Of a stretch of 64,000 nt of DNA, positions 1 through 8,543 are shown one piece after another. The DNA is taken from contig CAJUAH010000023.1 of the NCBI GenBank assembly GCA_910584375.1, positions 1 through 64,000 on the forward strand. Direction: 5' to 3'. How positions within the stretch are numbered: position 1 is the first letter of the stretch; every line of letters begins with the position of its first letter. Under the pieces are notes generated by a model that saw only the letters and a list, made by a program, of their open reading frames with translations, ran no database searches and had not been told where the DNA came from. The stretch is from an uncultured Acetatifactor sp. (GTDB taxonomy: Bacteria > Bacillota > Clostridia > Lachnospirales > Lachnospiraceae). The translations under genes were made by a program, and so were the position numbers.

Positions 1-124
1 TAATTCTTATCAAAAAAGATTTTTACCCATAGACACAGAATTTTTTACAGCCTCTGGCAATATGAGCCTTACCGACCCAGTTACTGACTAACACTATTTA
101 TTTATATTTCCTATGTCACATTGC

Positions 125-232
125 CTATTGTTGCAAGATATTAGCCTTTAAACCAAAATGTTTTATTCCAGTTGCTCTTGCATGTTCAGACGCCTGTCTT
201 ATATCATTTAAATACTTTCCTTTTAATGACAT
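125..232 (-). CDS. short ORF, possible frameshifted tail of the next gene upstream
   Basis: A 35-residue basic reading frame that starts with ATG at 232 and ends with TAG. The same frame stays open back to about position 260, where it overlaps the last codons of the 252-1235 gene at a run of four G. A one-base slip there would extend that protein by about 45 residues of helical, charged sequence. I cannot tell whether this is a frameshifted tail, a small separate protein or chance. Nothing else is visible in 1-124. Confidence 0.2.
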   Translation of the reverse strand: MSLKGKYLNDIRQASEHARATGIKHFGLKANILQQ

Positions 233-251
233 CTTAAACTCATTAGCTAAC

Positions 252-1235
252 TTAATTCCCCAATGCAATTAATAACATATAAATTAGTTTTTCTTCTTTT
301 TCTCTAAGCTGCAATAAATAGGAAACCACACTTTCCAATATATGACCATCATTATTCAACGAATATTTTATCATTAACTTAAAAATAATCATTGCCTTAC
401 TTTCTATATCATTAATCATACCATTAATCATATCGTCAAGGATAATACTTTCGTTTATTTTTGTTATATGATCTTTTAACACTTTTTTATGTTCCCAGAA
501 TAAGCGAAAAGGACAGAGATCTATATAAGCAAGTTCTGTGCCAAAATTTAATATTGCTTTTCTGACACAACTCAAAAGTATATCATATGTATTTATTCCA
601 TAAACTAATGAAGTATTCTTATTCCCAGTGTGTTCAGAATGATAGTAATCACTTAAAGAAAGTTTGATTTTTTCTAAACTAAAAATTTCTTTTACTGCAT
701 GATTTGGGCGAAAAGTGCAAAAAGACAAATCATCTAATGCACTTTCATGACAATATAAGGCCATAAGCAACTCCATCATGGGAATATTAAATCTTGATAA
801 CTTTCTTTCTTTATACGCCATAACACAAAAACAATCTATTTCATATCCATATACATATGTATCATGGGAAAAATGATCATTTTTATAATGCTCAGAATAA
901 GATAAATAATATTCGTCTATACTATAAAAAATGAGATAATTTCCTTGATCAATCCTTTCTTTAATAAAATCAATAAAATTATCTCTATGAATATTTTTTA
1001 GATAATACAGATTCATTTCCGCAATGCCAGAAACACGATAATCTTCCCAAGCAACATCAGCAAATTCTAATTTCATTTTATATGAGTTATCTGTATTATT
1101 GCATTGAAGATTTACATAATTATTAAAATAGGCATCTGACATATTTTCATAAGCAAGCAAAATGCTTAAGATAAATGAAGTTCCTTGATATGTTTCTATA
1201 GGAGCATGTATAAGTGGTAATATTTTTTTCATCAT
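252..1235 (-). CDS. uncharacterised protein, weak resemblance to BtrH N-terminal-type domains
   Basis: A 327-residue soluble protein with no signal peptide or obvious membrane segment. It is much more AT-rich than the element operon to its right. The N-terminus (IHAPIETYQG, then an LLAYE segment and a YFNNY segment) and the central block 'GNYLIFYSIDEYYL' followed by H-x-x-D and a VYGYE motif recall the cysteine-peptidase-like BtrH_N proteins found in peptide natural-product clusters. The usual catalytic Cys is not evident near the N-terminus. The resemblance is from memory and weak; the function is unknown. It sits alone, upstream of an IS30 remnant and divergent from the regulator at 1791, which suggests cargo of the integrated element. 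Confidence 0.45.
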   Translation of the reverse strand: MMKKILPLIHAPIETYQGTSFILSILLAYENMSDAYFNNYVNLQCNNTDNSYKMKLEFADVAWEDYRVSGIAEMNLYYLKNIHRDNFIDFIKERIDQGNYLIFYSIDEYYLSYSEHYKNDHFSHDTYVYGYEIDCFCVMAYKERKLSRFNIPMMELLMALYCHESALDDLSFCTFRPNHAVKEIFSLEKIKLSLSDYYHSEHTGNKNTSLVYGINTYDILLSCVRKAILNFGTELAYIDLCPFRLFWEHKKVLKDHITKINESIILDDMINGMINDIESKAMIIFKLMIKYSLNNDGHILESVVSYLLQLREKEEKLIYMLLIALGN

Positions 1236-1402
1236 TTAGCAATCCTTTTCTTATAGTTTCTAATAAACCTTTTAAAATTTTTTATAAATAAAATGATATT
1301 TTCAGTCTTTATGAGTAATGCGATAATATGTATTATAATATTATGAATGTTTCTGGTAACATTTTTCAATGTCGCTATGTTCACAAATCTTACCCTAGGA
1401 GA

Positions 1403-1581
1403 TGTGCGCAAGATGTGTAAACCACATCAACAGCGAACCCAGAAATAGGCTGAACGGGCGCACACCCTATAAGCTGACAAACCACACTTATGATTTGGAA
1501 CCACTCAAGGCATTGCAGCTCTAGTATGTTGCACCCGATGAAGTGGTGCTGTCCCCGAAGCTGCTGAAAAATAACCCGTAA
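1403..1581 (+). pseudogene. remnant of an IS30-family transposase C-terminus
   Basis: Conceptual translation shows an NHINSEP segment, then after a one-base frameshift near 1440 a 'RLNGRTPYKL' segment and, past an in-frame TAG, 'PDEVVLSPKLL'. These match the order of the last blocks of IS30-type transposases (PR-x-x-LNGRTPY and the PPDEV-x-L-x-P-x-LL end). Only the final ~60 residues remain, with one frameshift and one internal stop, so it is inactive. It lies in the gene-free stretch 1236-1790. A short inverted repeat (1609-1616 with 1637-1644) follows and may be the old IS end or a terminator. The rest of that stretch is AT-rich with no gene I can support. Confidence 0.6.
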
Positions 1582-1790
1582 ACTTATAAATTACATCGCC
1601 GCCGGGGTAACTTCTATAAAAAGCCACTCATGCCTGTAGAAGTTATTTTTTACCACGCTTATTTCGAGAGGTCTGGTGGGCATACCCAGATTTTAAGGTT
1701 ATTCATAAATTTACTATTATTTATTTTAACATAGAATTTGGTTCTGTACACTATAAAATTTTAAATTTGTGGCATTTTTAAAGGTAATGT

Positions 1791-2123
1791 TTGCATACGG
1801 GACTAACTTCGGGAATTCACGACCGCAGGAAACAGCTACGTATGACACAAGATGAACTTGCCGAAAAAGTAGGCATCACACCGCAGATAGTCTCAACCGC
1901 TGAACTAGGCAAAAAGGCACTGCGCCCGGAAAATATCATCCGTATCTGTTCTGCACTGGAAGTCAGCACTGACTACCTGCTCCTGGGTAAAGTGAACGGC
2001 CACGACCATTCTGTCCTGTCTGCTAAAATTTCAGACCTTTTCCCTGCACAATATCGGCATCTGGAAGATATTGTGAACAGCTTCCTTGCTGCGCTTGGAG
2101 AAAAGAACACTCAGGGAAGATAA
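1791..2123 (+). CDS. XRE-family transcriptional regulator
   Basis: A 110-residue protein with an N-terminal helix-turn-helix of the Cro/C1 type (residues ~8-63: IHDRRKQLRMTQDELAEKVG, a recognition helix ending in STAELGKKAL, then ALEVSTDYLLLG). A short C-terminal tail of ~45 residues may mediate dimerisation. No ATG is available upstream of the HTH in this frame; the start used is TTG at 1791, behind an AAAGGTAA stretch, so the start is uncertain. It faces the convergent parM/parR-type operon and is oriented opposite to most element genes, as expected for the element's regulator. The target operator is not known. Confidence 0.85.
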   Translation: MHTGLTSGIHDRRKQLRMTQDELAEKVGITPQIVSTAELGKKALRPENIIRICSALEVSTDYLLLGKVNGHDHSVLSAKISDLFPAQYRHLEDIVNSFLAALGEKNTQGR

Positions 2124-2146
2124 TTACAAAATCTCCCCTGTGGTTT

Positions 2147-2563
2147 CTAACTGTTCCTGAATGCCGACATGGTATCTGCGATCATGGCCCATGTACCCTC
2201 GTCCATTTCATTTTGCCCTGCTTCCCGTTCATCATCATATCCCTGCTCCGATAACTCAGTGATTAGCTGTTCTTCCCTTATTGATTTCCCGTAACCTGTT
2301 CTATCTACGGTATTCTGTTTTCCATTATCCCTATTATGCAGAATTTCCAATACAATCTTTTCTATGGCTGCCCTGTCTGCAGTTAATGGCAAAGAAATAT
2401 CCGGCGCCTCCGGGCAGTTTACATAATGGAGAACAGCATTAACAATAAACTGCGCCTTTCTGTGCGCTCCCTGTCTTTCCAGCAGGCGTATGACCGCGGC
2501 ATGGGCAGGATCATTTTCATTGAACTTGATACTGAACCGCTCCCTGTTCTTCTTTCCGTCCAT
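2147..2563 (-). CDS. ParR-like partition adaptor protein
   Basis: A 138-residue protein starting at ATG 2563, five bases after the stop of the ParM-like gene, so the two are almost certainly co-translated. A longer in-frame start at 2647 would overlap parM by 80 bases and adds arginine-rich sequence read from the other gene; I reject it. The N-terminal ~50 residues (RERFSIKFNENDPAH..., then a helix ending in QFIVNAVLHYV) look like the ribbon-helix-helix of ParR/StbB centromere-binding proteins. The rest is charged and probably disordered, ending in an acidic stretch. Known family role: it bridges the centromere and the ParM filament. The centromere is not identified here. Confidence 0.65.
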   Translation of the reverse strand: MDGKKNRERFSIKFNENDPAHAAVIRLLERQGAHRKAQFIVNAVLHYVNCPEAPDISLPLTADRAAIEKIVLEILHNRDNGKQNTVDRTGYGKSIREEQLITELSEQGYDDEREAGQNEMDEGTWAMIADTMSAFRNS

Positions 2564-2567
2564 AGGC

Positions 2568-3482
2568 TCACCTGTTCCTGGTTTCCATCTGATAGAGGAA
2601 CTCGTACCCCTTCGCATTGGCATTGATATCCTCCACAAACAGGGCATTCTTTACCTTGCCTGAACTTTCGATCTGTTTCCGCAGCCGTGTTGCTCCACCG
2701 CCTACGAACACCACTTTGCCAGAGGATAAATCCAACATACGCTCCCTCAGCCCGTTGGCAAGGTCATTGACAAAATCCTGTGCCAGCTGCTCCACCAGGG
2801 AAACCACATCTGGAGAATATATGCCGGTTTTTCCCTCTAAGATACTGTCAATGTCCGTTTCATCCAGCAGGATGTCAAACTCCGAGTTTGCTTTTTTGCG
2901 TACCTGATTATAAAGCACAATCACTCCGTTTTCTAAGGAATCGCATACTGTCAGGTCTGCCCGTCCTGACCGCATCATCAGATAATCCGCCGTAAATCCT
3001 CCGATATCCACGATCAATACTTTGGGGCTGCCCATCAGCCTGTCCATCATGGTCGCTGCTGCAGCATACGCCTGTGGATAACAGCGCACATCCTCAATAT
3101 AAACAGTGTGAGTCCTGTCCCTATAAGTAAATCTTACCACACCACGATCCATAAAGTACCGGGTAAATGCCTTGTTCTGCGCCCCATAATGCGCCGGCGG
3201 GAGACCAACCGCAAGCTGGATACGCTGCGTATTCTCCCCGTATAGCCCTTTTGCCTGGAGCTCCTGCGCAATCCCGAACAGGGTGAGGATAAAGAAACGG
3301 TCGTCCTCTGTTTTGTCCCTCTTATACGGGATGCGCTGGTTTGACAGTATATAATACCTGTTCTGATACACCAATATATCACTGCCAAAAGGCTTTGTGG
3401 TACTCTCTGCCAGTCCTGACACAAAGGGCGGGCGGCAGGCGGTTTTCATCTGCTTGTTTCCGTGGTCGATCGCAATTAACAT
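2568..3482 (-). CDS. ParM/StbA-like actin-family partition ATPase
   Basis: A 304-residue actin/Hsp70-fold protein. Phosphate-1 motif near the N-terminus (AIDHGNKQMKT), phosphate-2/connect block 'VLIVDIGGFTADYLMM' in the middle and the adenosine motif 'VVFVGGGATRL' near residue 263. The length suits plasmid ParM/AlfA-type filaments rather than MreB. It forms a two-gene operon with the ParR-like gene. Such systems segregate low-copy plasmids, so their presence in an integrated element implies that the excised form replicates as a plasmid. It is preceded by a clear GGAGG-type ribosome site (AGGAGGCAACA). Confidence 0.85.
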   Translation of the reverse strand: MLIAIDHGNKQMKTACRPPFVSGLAESTTKPFGSDILVYQNRYYILSNQRIPYKRDKTEDDRFFILTLFGIAQELQAKGLYGENTQRIQLAVGLPPAHYGAQNKAFTRYFMDRGVVRFTYRDRTHTVYIEDVRCYPQAYAAAATMMDRLMGSPKVLIVDIGGFTADYLMMRSGRADLTVCDSLENGVIVLYNQVRKKANSEFDILLDETDIDSILEGKTGIYSPDVVSLVEQLAQDFVNDLANGLRERMLDLSSGKVVFVGGGATRLRKQIESSGKVKNALFVEDINANAKGYEFLYQMETRNR

Positions 3483-3590
3483 AGTTTGTTGCCTCCTTTT
3501 TGGTTTTATACATATCCTTTACGCATGGATTACGCATTTTTCAACAAAAAAACAGCGAACCACCATTCCGTGATCCGCCGTTTCTTTGTT

Positions 3591-3959
3591 TTAGCTATTT
3601 TGTTCTTCCTCGTGATATTCTACAATGTACTGGCTTCCGTCTTCCTCCGTAACCACCGCAGGATACCGTACTTTGTTTCCTGCTAATACTAATGTATTAG
3701 CTGCAAAATCTGCAATTTACCCAATGAAGTACATATCCCACTCAAGATTCTCGTTTTCTGTCAGAGTCTTGCACATTTCGTACACCGCATTATATACTTC
3801 ATCAACCCGTTTGCTTTGTCTGTCGCTCAACTCTACCTCTTTATCCGTCTCAAATGAACTTCCACATTCAGGACAAATGGTGAAGCTGCCCTCATTGTTC
3901 CCATAGATTTTTTTAAGGAAAAACTCATGCCCGCAGTTCAAACATTTTATGATATTCAT
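3591..3959 (-). pseudogene. zinc-ribbon protein interrupted by an in-frame stop (80 + 37 codons)
   Basis: Translation from ATG 3959 gives 80 residues with two CxxC pairs (CLNC ... CPEC) forming a zinc ribbon, then a helical segment, and a TAA at 3717-3719. The same frame continues without a gap for 37 more codons ('VRYPAVVTEEDGSQYIVEYH', acidic end) to the stop at 3591. The continuation looks like genuine protein: well-formed, acidic, and not overlapping anything else. The simplest reading is a nonsense mutation (Q or E codon to TAA) in a ~117-residue protein. The 80-residue form may still be made. The function is unknown; it is part of the PcfJ operon. Confidence 0.6.
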
Positions 3960-4034
3960 TTGTCTTTTCCACCTCCTTATCTTTTCTGATTTGCCATTCC
4001 GTGAAATATGCCTGTATGCAGCCTGTATTGGATA

Positions 4035-4658
4035 TCAGGTATGCATACCAAAATATGCCTTTTGCATATCCTCCATCCCATGCAGGATGATCCCTCCGCA
4101 GATTCCGGTTCCGCCGATACGCTCTTCCCGAAAGAAAAAGCTGTATGGAGCATAACTGTCATCCACGATCCGTATCTTCACTGCATCCGGCCACTGAAAA
4201 TGACGGTCCAAAAACTTCCCAAGTTTTCTGCGAAGTCCCTTTATCCGGGCTATCTTCTCCAGATTGCTCCTGCTGCCAAATTCTATGACCGGCCTGCGGC
4301 GTTCCGGGAGGGAAATCCGACAGCAGCTTTTCCCATCCTCACGGATACTTTCATCAACACAATCCATGAAATCCTGATAGGTGATAGAAAGTCTCTCCAA
4401 ACGCCCTATCAGCTCATCTCCGCTGCTGTTCAGCCAGGCAACCTCGATTTGCAGGACATCTTCTCCTTCCGGATTCTTATGCAGATACATCCGCAAATAG
4501 GAGTAGCCGTCAGCACTGAGAAGTTTCTGTTTTGCCTTCAGTTCATCCAGCTCCCTGCGCCATATCACAAACTGCCTCGATCTCCCATATTTTCTTGAGA
4601 AGGTTCTCAATGAAATGAAATCCCCGTCCGCAGAAATCTTTATCATGATCCGTTCCAT
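4035..4658 (-). CDS. hypothetical protein of the PcfJ operon
   Basis: A 207-residue protein that I do not recognise. It is soluble, with a basic N-terminal half (TFSRKYGRSRQFVIWRRELDEL), three well-spaced Cys residues, and a C-terminal segment rich in aromatic residues around 'SYAPYSFFFREERIGG'. No catalytic motif is apparent. It starts 19 bases downstream of the PcfJ-like stop behind a purine-rich site and precedes the zinc-ribbon gene, so it is transcribed with the PcfJ/PcfK block. Its conserved neighbours suggest a role in element maintenance or transfer, but this is only context. Confidence 0.55.
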   Translation of the reverse strand: MERIMIKISADGDFISLRTFSRKYGRSRQFVIWRRELDELKAKQKLLSADGYSYLRMYLHKNPEGEDVLQIEVAWLNSSGDELIGRLERLSITYQDFMDCVDESIREDGKSCCRISLPERRRPVIEFGSRSNLEKIARIKGLRRKLGKFLDRHFQWPDAVKIRIVDDSYAPYSFFFREERIGGTGICGGIILHGMEDMQKAYFGMHT

Positions 4659-4676
4659 ACTCTGCCCTCTCCTTTC

Positions 4677-6854
4677 TTATGCCGCCTCCATCAGATCCTC
4701 TGTCAGAACATCCACTAACAGCCGCCCTGCCAGTTGTCCGGTATTGATGACAAGCTGCTTTTCCCTCATTTCCGCAAATTCCTGCTCCCGCAGGCTGTGG
4801 CTGATCGCTGCAAGTTCTTTTTCCTCACTGGTGATCCGCTTTGACACTTCTTTCTGCCATTTTTTTAAGAACTTTGTGGCATCTTCAATGTCCGCTTCCT
4901 GCCTGTCGTACATGGTGCGCTTTTGGCGTACCGTCCCGTCAGGCTCGATCTCCAGGGTATAATAGGCTTTCCCCGGGTTGGCACTGCGGCGGAGAAACAG
5001 GACATAGCTTTCCCTGCGTTCGATGCGCTCCCAATAACGGTCGCTGCTACCTACACAGTGATGGAGATCCTCGCCCTCCTGCAGTATGTCCTCAATACAG
5101 CGCGGGCTTACCACCGAATAATTCTTGTCGCTGTACTCATAAATATCCTTGATGGATTCATAGATCTGCTCCACATGGGGGTAATTTTTCAGGATCTCGC
5201 CTGCCTTTATCGCCAGCGATTTGCTGTGGCACCTCTCTACCAACTCGTCATGCCGCTTACGCAGCTTGTTTACCCGGTAGATAATGGCATCCTGCGTATC
5301 CATGTGGAAACGCTCCGCCATTGCCAGATAATCGCTCCATGTTGTCAGGACCTCCCTGCTTTTCATGCCGTTCTCCTTCATCTGCCGCCTTACATAATTA
5401 TAAATCTGCACCATGCTCATACGGTTACTGATGAATTTCAGATCTTCTGCTGTGATATCCTCCTGACAGAACCAGCTGGTTACATGGTCGGGCAACAGCT
5501 TTCCCGTTGCTTTCTCATACTGCAGCCATTTCAGGAACTGACTGCCGCCATTGCACCTGCGCAGCCTTGCCAGCTGCTGGGAATCTATGCCCAGCAGTTT
5601 CTTTAAGTCGCCAAACAGACGATTCTTAAAACAGCCTTCAATGGAACACCTGCCGTACATACACTCCATTGCCAGAGTGCCAAGCCCCGCTTTTGCCAGG
5701 CGTTCCAGCTCCGGAACGCTCTGCCACTTCGCCAGATATTTTTCCGGGTCAATTTTTTCTATCATAGCCGCCATTTCCACCAGACCGGTCTTACGCAGTT
5801 CTTTTTTTGCGAGATCCGGCAGGGTGCGCCCATACATACGCCCTTCATAGGTAGGGGAATAGTAATAATAGTAATAAAATGCCTTTGTATAGCGTTGCTC
5901 AAGGCTGGTCCTGATCCATCTTGTCTCCGTATTCTTATACACGCCCCATGAATAAGCCCGCAATCCATATCCATCCTTATCCAGGATAACACGCCGGACC
6001 TCTGAGAACTGGCATTCTGTATGATGGTAATCTTTCCGTCTGTAAGACCTGCTCCCTTCAAATCCGCGGATCATCACGCCGTCCTCACAGCGCTGCAGCA
6101 GATACATATGTGCCGTATCTGTTCTCACAACGCCGGCAGCCTTGCCTTCAGACTTATAGACAATCTTATGGCGGCAGCAGGGACAGGTTCCCTGTTTGCC
6201 ATGTTTCGGATGTTCGATCGGAACCTGCTTTTCACAATAGGTACAATAGCCTTCTGTAACCCCCCTGCGGTCATAGCGGTAAAAAATGTAATTCTCCGGA
6301 ATCCCGACTTTTAACACCCATTTCTCCCAATCCTTGGGAAGCTCAGGGGTCTGTTCCATATCCAGGTCCCACGGGTCGGTCTCCCGTCTGTGGCGCTTTT
6401 TGAGTTCATCCGCCCTGACCTGAAGCTGATACTGCAAAATGCCCTTATATCCCCCATTGGATACCTCAAGGTATCTTTTGATGGTCCGGGCGCCCTCCGG
6501 ATTGATCCACTTCTTCTCGGAATAAGCGACGTATTTCGGCCATGGGATCATATCCAGCTTTGCCGTCAGCCACTTGTTCGTCCGCCTGTCATAAGTCAGG
6601 AATTCGCCTGCCTGATTGTTGATATACAATTCATACACGGGCATGACCGACTCCATCCGCATATATTCCGGCAGAAAGAAAGCCACCTTCAGGATTCCGC
6701 TTAATACCTGGCAGCGCATATAAAGCCCATAGGTATAGCTTTCTCTCACATAGGAATATGACATTTCCCTTTTTAAGGTATCATCTGCCGCCATCCGCAT
6801 CATCTTGGGGGTAGCCTTCAATGTCCGTAATTTTAATAGCTCTCCTTTTTTCAT
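4677..6854 (-). CDS. PcfJ-like protein
   Basis: A 725-residue member of the PcfJ family, first named from conjugative plasmid pCF10. Visible features: a zinc ribbon at residues 204-227 (CxxC and CPCC) and the family hallmark 'LHHCVGS' at ~597 followed by a 'VLFLRRSANPGKAYYTLEI' block. The biochemical role of PcfJ is not established; the family is widespread on plasmids, phages and ICEs of Firmicutes and Bacteroidota. The start at 6854 overlaps the upstream DUF7666 stop by 4 bases, indicating translational coupling. The length is longer than the compact PcfJ proteins I recall, mostly in the N-terminal half. The sequence is intact. Confidence 0.85.
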   Translation of the reverse strand: MKKGELLKLRTLKATPKMMRMAADDTLKREMSYSYVRESYTYGLYMRCQVLSGILKVAFFLPEYMRMESVMPVYELYINNQAGEFLTYDRRTNKWLTAKLDMIPWPKYVAYSEKKWINPEGARTIKRYLEVSNGGYKGILQYQLQVRADELKKRHRRETDPWDLDMEQTPELPKDWEKWVLKVGIPENYIFYRYDRRGVTEGYCTYCEKQVPIEHPKHGKQGTCPCCRHKIVYKSEGKAAGVVRTDTAHMYLLQRCEDGVMIRGFEGSRSYRRKDYHHTECQFSEVRRVILDKDGYGLRAYSWGVYKNTETRWIRTSLEQRYTKAFYYYYYYSPTYEGRMYGRTLPDLAKKELRKTGLVEMAAMIEKIDPEKYLAKWQSVPELERLAKAGLGTLAMECMYGRCSIEGCFKNRLFGDLKKLLGIDSQQLARLRRCNGGSQFLKWLQYEKATGKLLPDHVTSWFCQEDITAEDLKFISNRMSMVQIYNYVRRQMKENGMKSREVLTTWSDYLAMAERFHMDTQDAIIYRVNKLRKRHDELVERCHSKSLAIKAGEILKNYPHVEQIYESIKDIYEYSDKNYSVVSPRCIEDILQEGEDLHHCVGSSDRYWERIERRESYVLFLRRSANPGKAYYTLEIEPDGTVRQKRTMYDRQEADIEDATKFLKKWQKEVSKRITSEEKELAAISHSLREQEFAEMREKQLVINTGQLAGRLLVDVLTEDLMEAA

Positions 6855-7399
6855 AATAACAAGACCTGCCTTTCTTTCAAGTTTACATCATACCATCTGC
6901 CCGGCATGATATCTGCGCCATCTACGGAGGTGAGCGCAACCTGTTCTATTGTTCCTGTTTCCGCATTTTCCCTGGCTAATGCCAGGATGTCTCCCATTTC
7001 TCCCTTTGCCACGGGGTCCATGCCCCTTACGACTGCATATCCGCCGCGTGCCTCCGCCCGGTCCTTCTTCACATGGCTGCTCCACTCCCGCAGGGGATGG
7101 TCTGCCATAAAGGCCAGACCATGCAGGAAAAACTCCCTTCGGGTTAATTTTTTTAAGACGGTCAGCTCTGTGCAGGAAATTTTTGAGTCAACATCATCCT
7201 CATCAATATCCCCTCCTGCGCTGACAATACAATATTCTGAACTTTCCATATCCGGATAATAGGTAAGGCAGTCCAGCGGATTTTCGGCACAATGGAATCC
7301 GTTCTGTCTGCAGTTTGCTTTATCTGTGCGGTTTAAGCCCATTTTGAACTTATATTCCAGACAGATAAGCCCCTGCTGAAACGCCTTATAAGCAATCAT
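6851..7399 (-). CDS. DUF7666-type protein
   Basis: A 182-residue protein beginning MIAYKAFQQGLICLEYKF and containing the 'NGFHCAENPLDCLTYYP' block typical of DUF7666 proteins, which usually report an input line of an unknown enzyme or adaptor found on phages and mobile elements. The C-terminal half holds small repeated beta-like strands and ends 'KERQVLLL'. It sits between PcfK-like and PcfJ-like genes and overlaps the latter by 4 bases. The cellular role is unknown. The family assignment is from the N-terminal motif and is fairly confident; no catalytic residue can be proposed. Confidence 0.7.
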   Translation of the reverse strand: MIAYKAFQQGLICLEYKFKMGLNRTDKANCRQNGFHCAENPLDCLTYYPDMESSEYCIVSAGGDIDEDDVDSKISCTELTVLKKLTRREFFLHGLAFMADHPLREWSSHVKKDRAEARGGYAVVRGMDPVAKGEMGDILALARENAETGTIEQVALTSVDGADIMPGRWYDVNLKERQVLLL

Positions 7400-7409
7400 T
7401 TTTCCCTCC

Positions 7410-8465
7410 TTAACTTGCCTGATTTCCCTGCAGCATCATATCCATCAGGGATATTTGCCCTGTCACCTGTACATTCTCCGCTTTTTTCTCCTGCTCCGGT
7501 TTCTTTTCCGGAACCTTGGCTTTTTTCTCCTTCTTTTCTGTTTTCTTTTTGGCCGCAGGCTTATAACCTGCCTTTCCGATATAGGGCTTAGGGACAAATT
7601 TTTCCTCTTCCTCCTCGTCTTCTTTGGCAAGGGGATTCCTGAAATAATCTTCCGCCCACTGGTAGCACAGGCCGTCAGGAATGTCACTCCCATAGCCCTG
7701 CTGCCCTGTTCCGAGTTTGACACCATTGGCTTTCATCTCATCCTGGACATAATCCCATGCCTTCCGGTTAATATACTGAAAACAATGAACCATGCTTTTT
7801 CGGGGTTCCAGCACCATGCGGGCAAATTCGGGGTCTTCCAGGCAGAGCGTCTGGATATATTCCGCCACACAGTCCTTCATATTGCGCCGCGTGAGCTTTT
7901 CCGTATCGGCGCTGATCCGCTCCATGGACTTTTTCACAAGTTCTTCCTCGCTCATACCGGCAAGCGCTTCTTTTTGTTTCCGCAGGGCATCCTTTTTCTG
8001 CTGCTGCCTTGCCTCCCACTGCGCTTTCCGCTCTGCCTCTGCCGCCTCGTGCTTTGCCCGCCTAGTTTCTTCGTCCTCTTCCTGCGGCTGTTCCTCCATA
8101 TGGTTGTCTTCCGCAGTATCCTCTCCTTCAGGCTCTGCCGCAGGCCCTGCTGTTTCTTCCTCCACAGGCTCCGCTGACGGCGCAATCATATCTTCTGCCA
8201 CAGGTCCCCCGGCAAACCCGGCTGTTTCTTCTGCCGCAGGTTCTTCATACACGGCATCTTCCGCTGGCATTCCTTCTGTCACTCCTGCAGCCTCCGCAGG
8301 AATTGCATATACCTGTTCCGGCGGAACCGGAAGGGTATCCATCTCCTGTACTGCTGCCTGATTATCAAATGGGGTTCCCATTACAGCATACTGCCATCCT
8401 CCGGCTGTCATATTGTTCTGATTCATTTCGCTCATATTTCCTCTCTTTCCGCGCAAAAAAGACAC
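7410..8465 (-). CDS. PcfK-like family protein
   Basis: A 351-residue protein in three parts. The N-terminal ~125 residues are low-complexity and very acidic, with imperfect repeats of the type EETAG-x-A and AEPE. Residues ~130-185 are a charged K/E/Q coiled-coil. The PcfK-like domain follows (~190-290), with 'SMVHCFQYINRKAWDYV' and 'GLCYQWAEDYFRN'. The C-terminus is a K-rich tail ending in 'GQISLMDMMLQGNQAS'. Typical PcfK proteins are much shorter, so the acidic and basic extensions are an elaboration of this element. It is co-transcribed with PcfJ, as on pCF10. The molecular function is not established. The start could lie at M11 rather than 8465. Confidence 0.75.
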   Translation of the reverse strand: MSFLRGKRGNMSEMNQNNMTAGGWQYAVMGTPFDNQAAVQEMDTLPVPPEQVYAIPAEAAGVTEGMPAEDAVYEEPAAEETAGFAGGPVAEDMIAPSAEPVEEETAGPAAEPEGEDTAEDNHMEEQPQEEDEETRRAKHEAAEAERKAQWEARQQQKKDALRKQKEALAGMSEEELVKKSMERISADTEKLTRRNMKDCVAEYIQTLCLEDPEFARMVLEPRKSMVHCFQYINRKAWDYVQDEMKANGVKLGTGQQGYGSDIPDGLCYQWAEDYFRNPLAKEDEEEEEKFVPKPYIGKAGYKPAAKKKTEKKEKKAKVPEKKPEQEKKAENVQVTGQISLMDMMLQGNQAS

Positions 8466-8543
8466 GGCACCGGAATATTTTCCCGAACCATGCCCTTATT
8501 TACCGCTCTGGCGCCGCCCTGTAATCTTATCAAAGCGGCAGGT

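Noticed and set aside
2147..2647. 166-codon version of the ParR-like gene
   Set aside because: The first 28 codons overlap the ParM-like coding end and read as arginine-rich filler; ATG 2563 is better placed.
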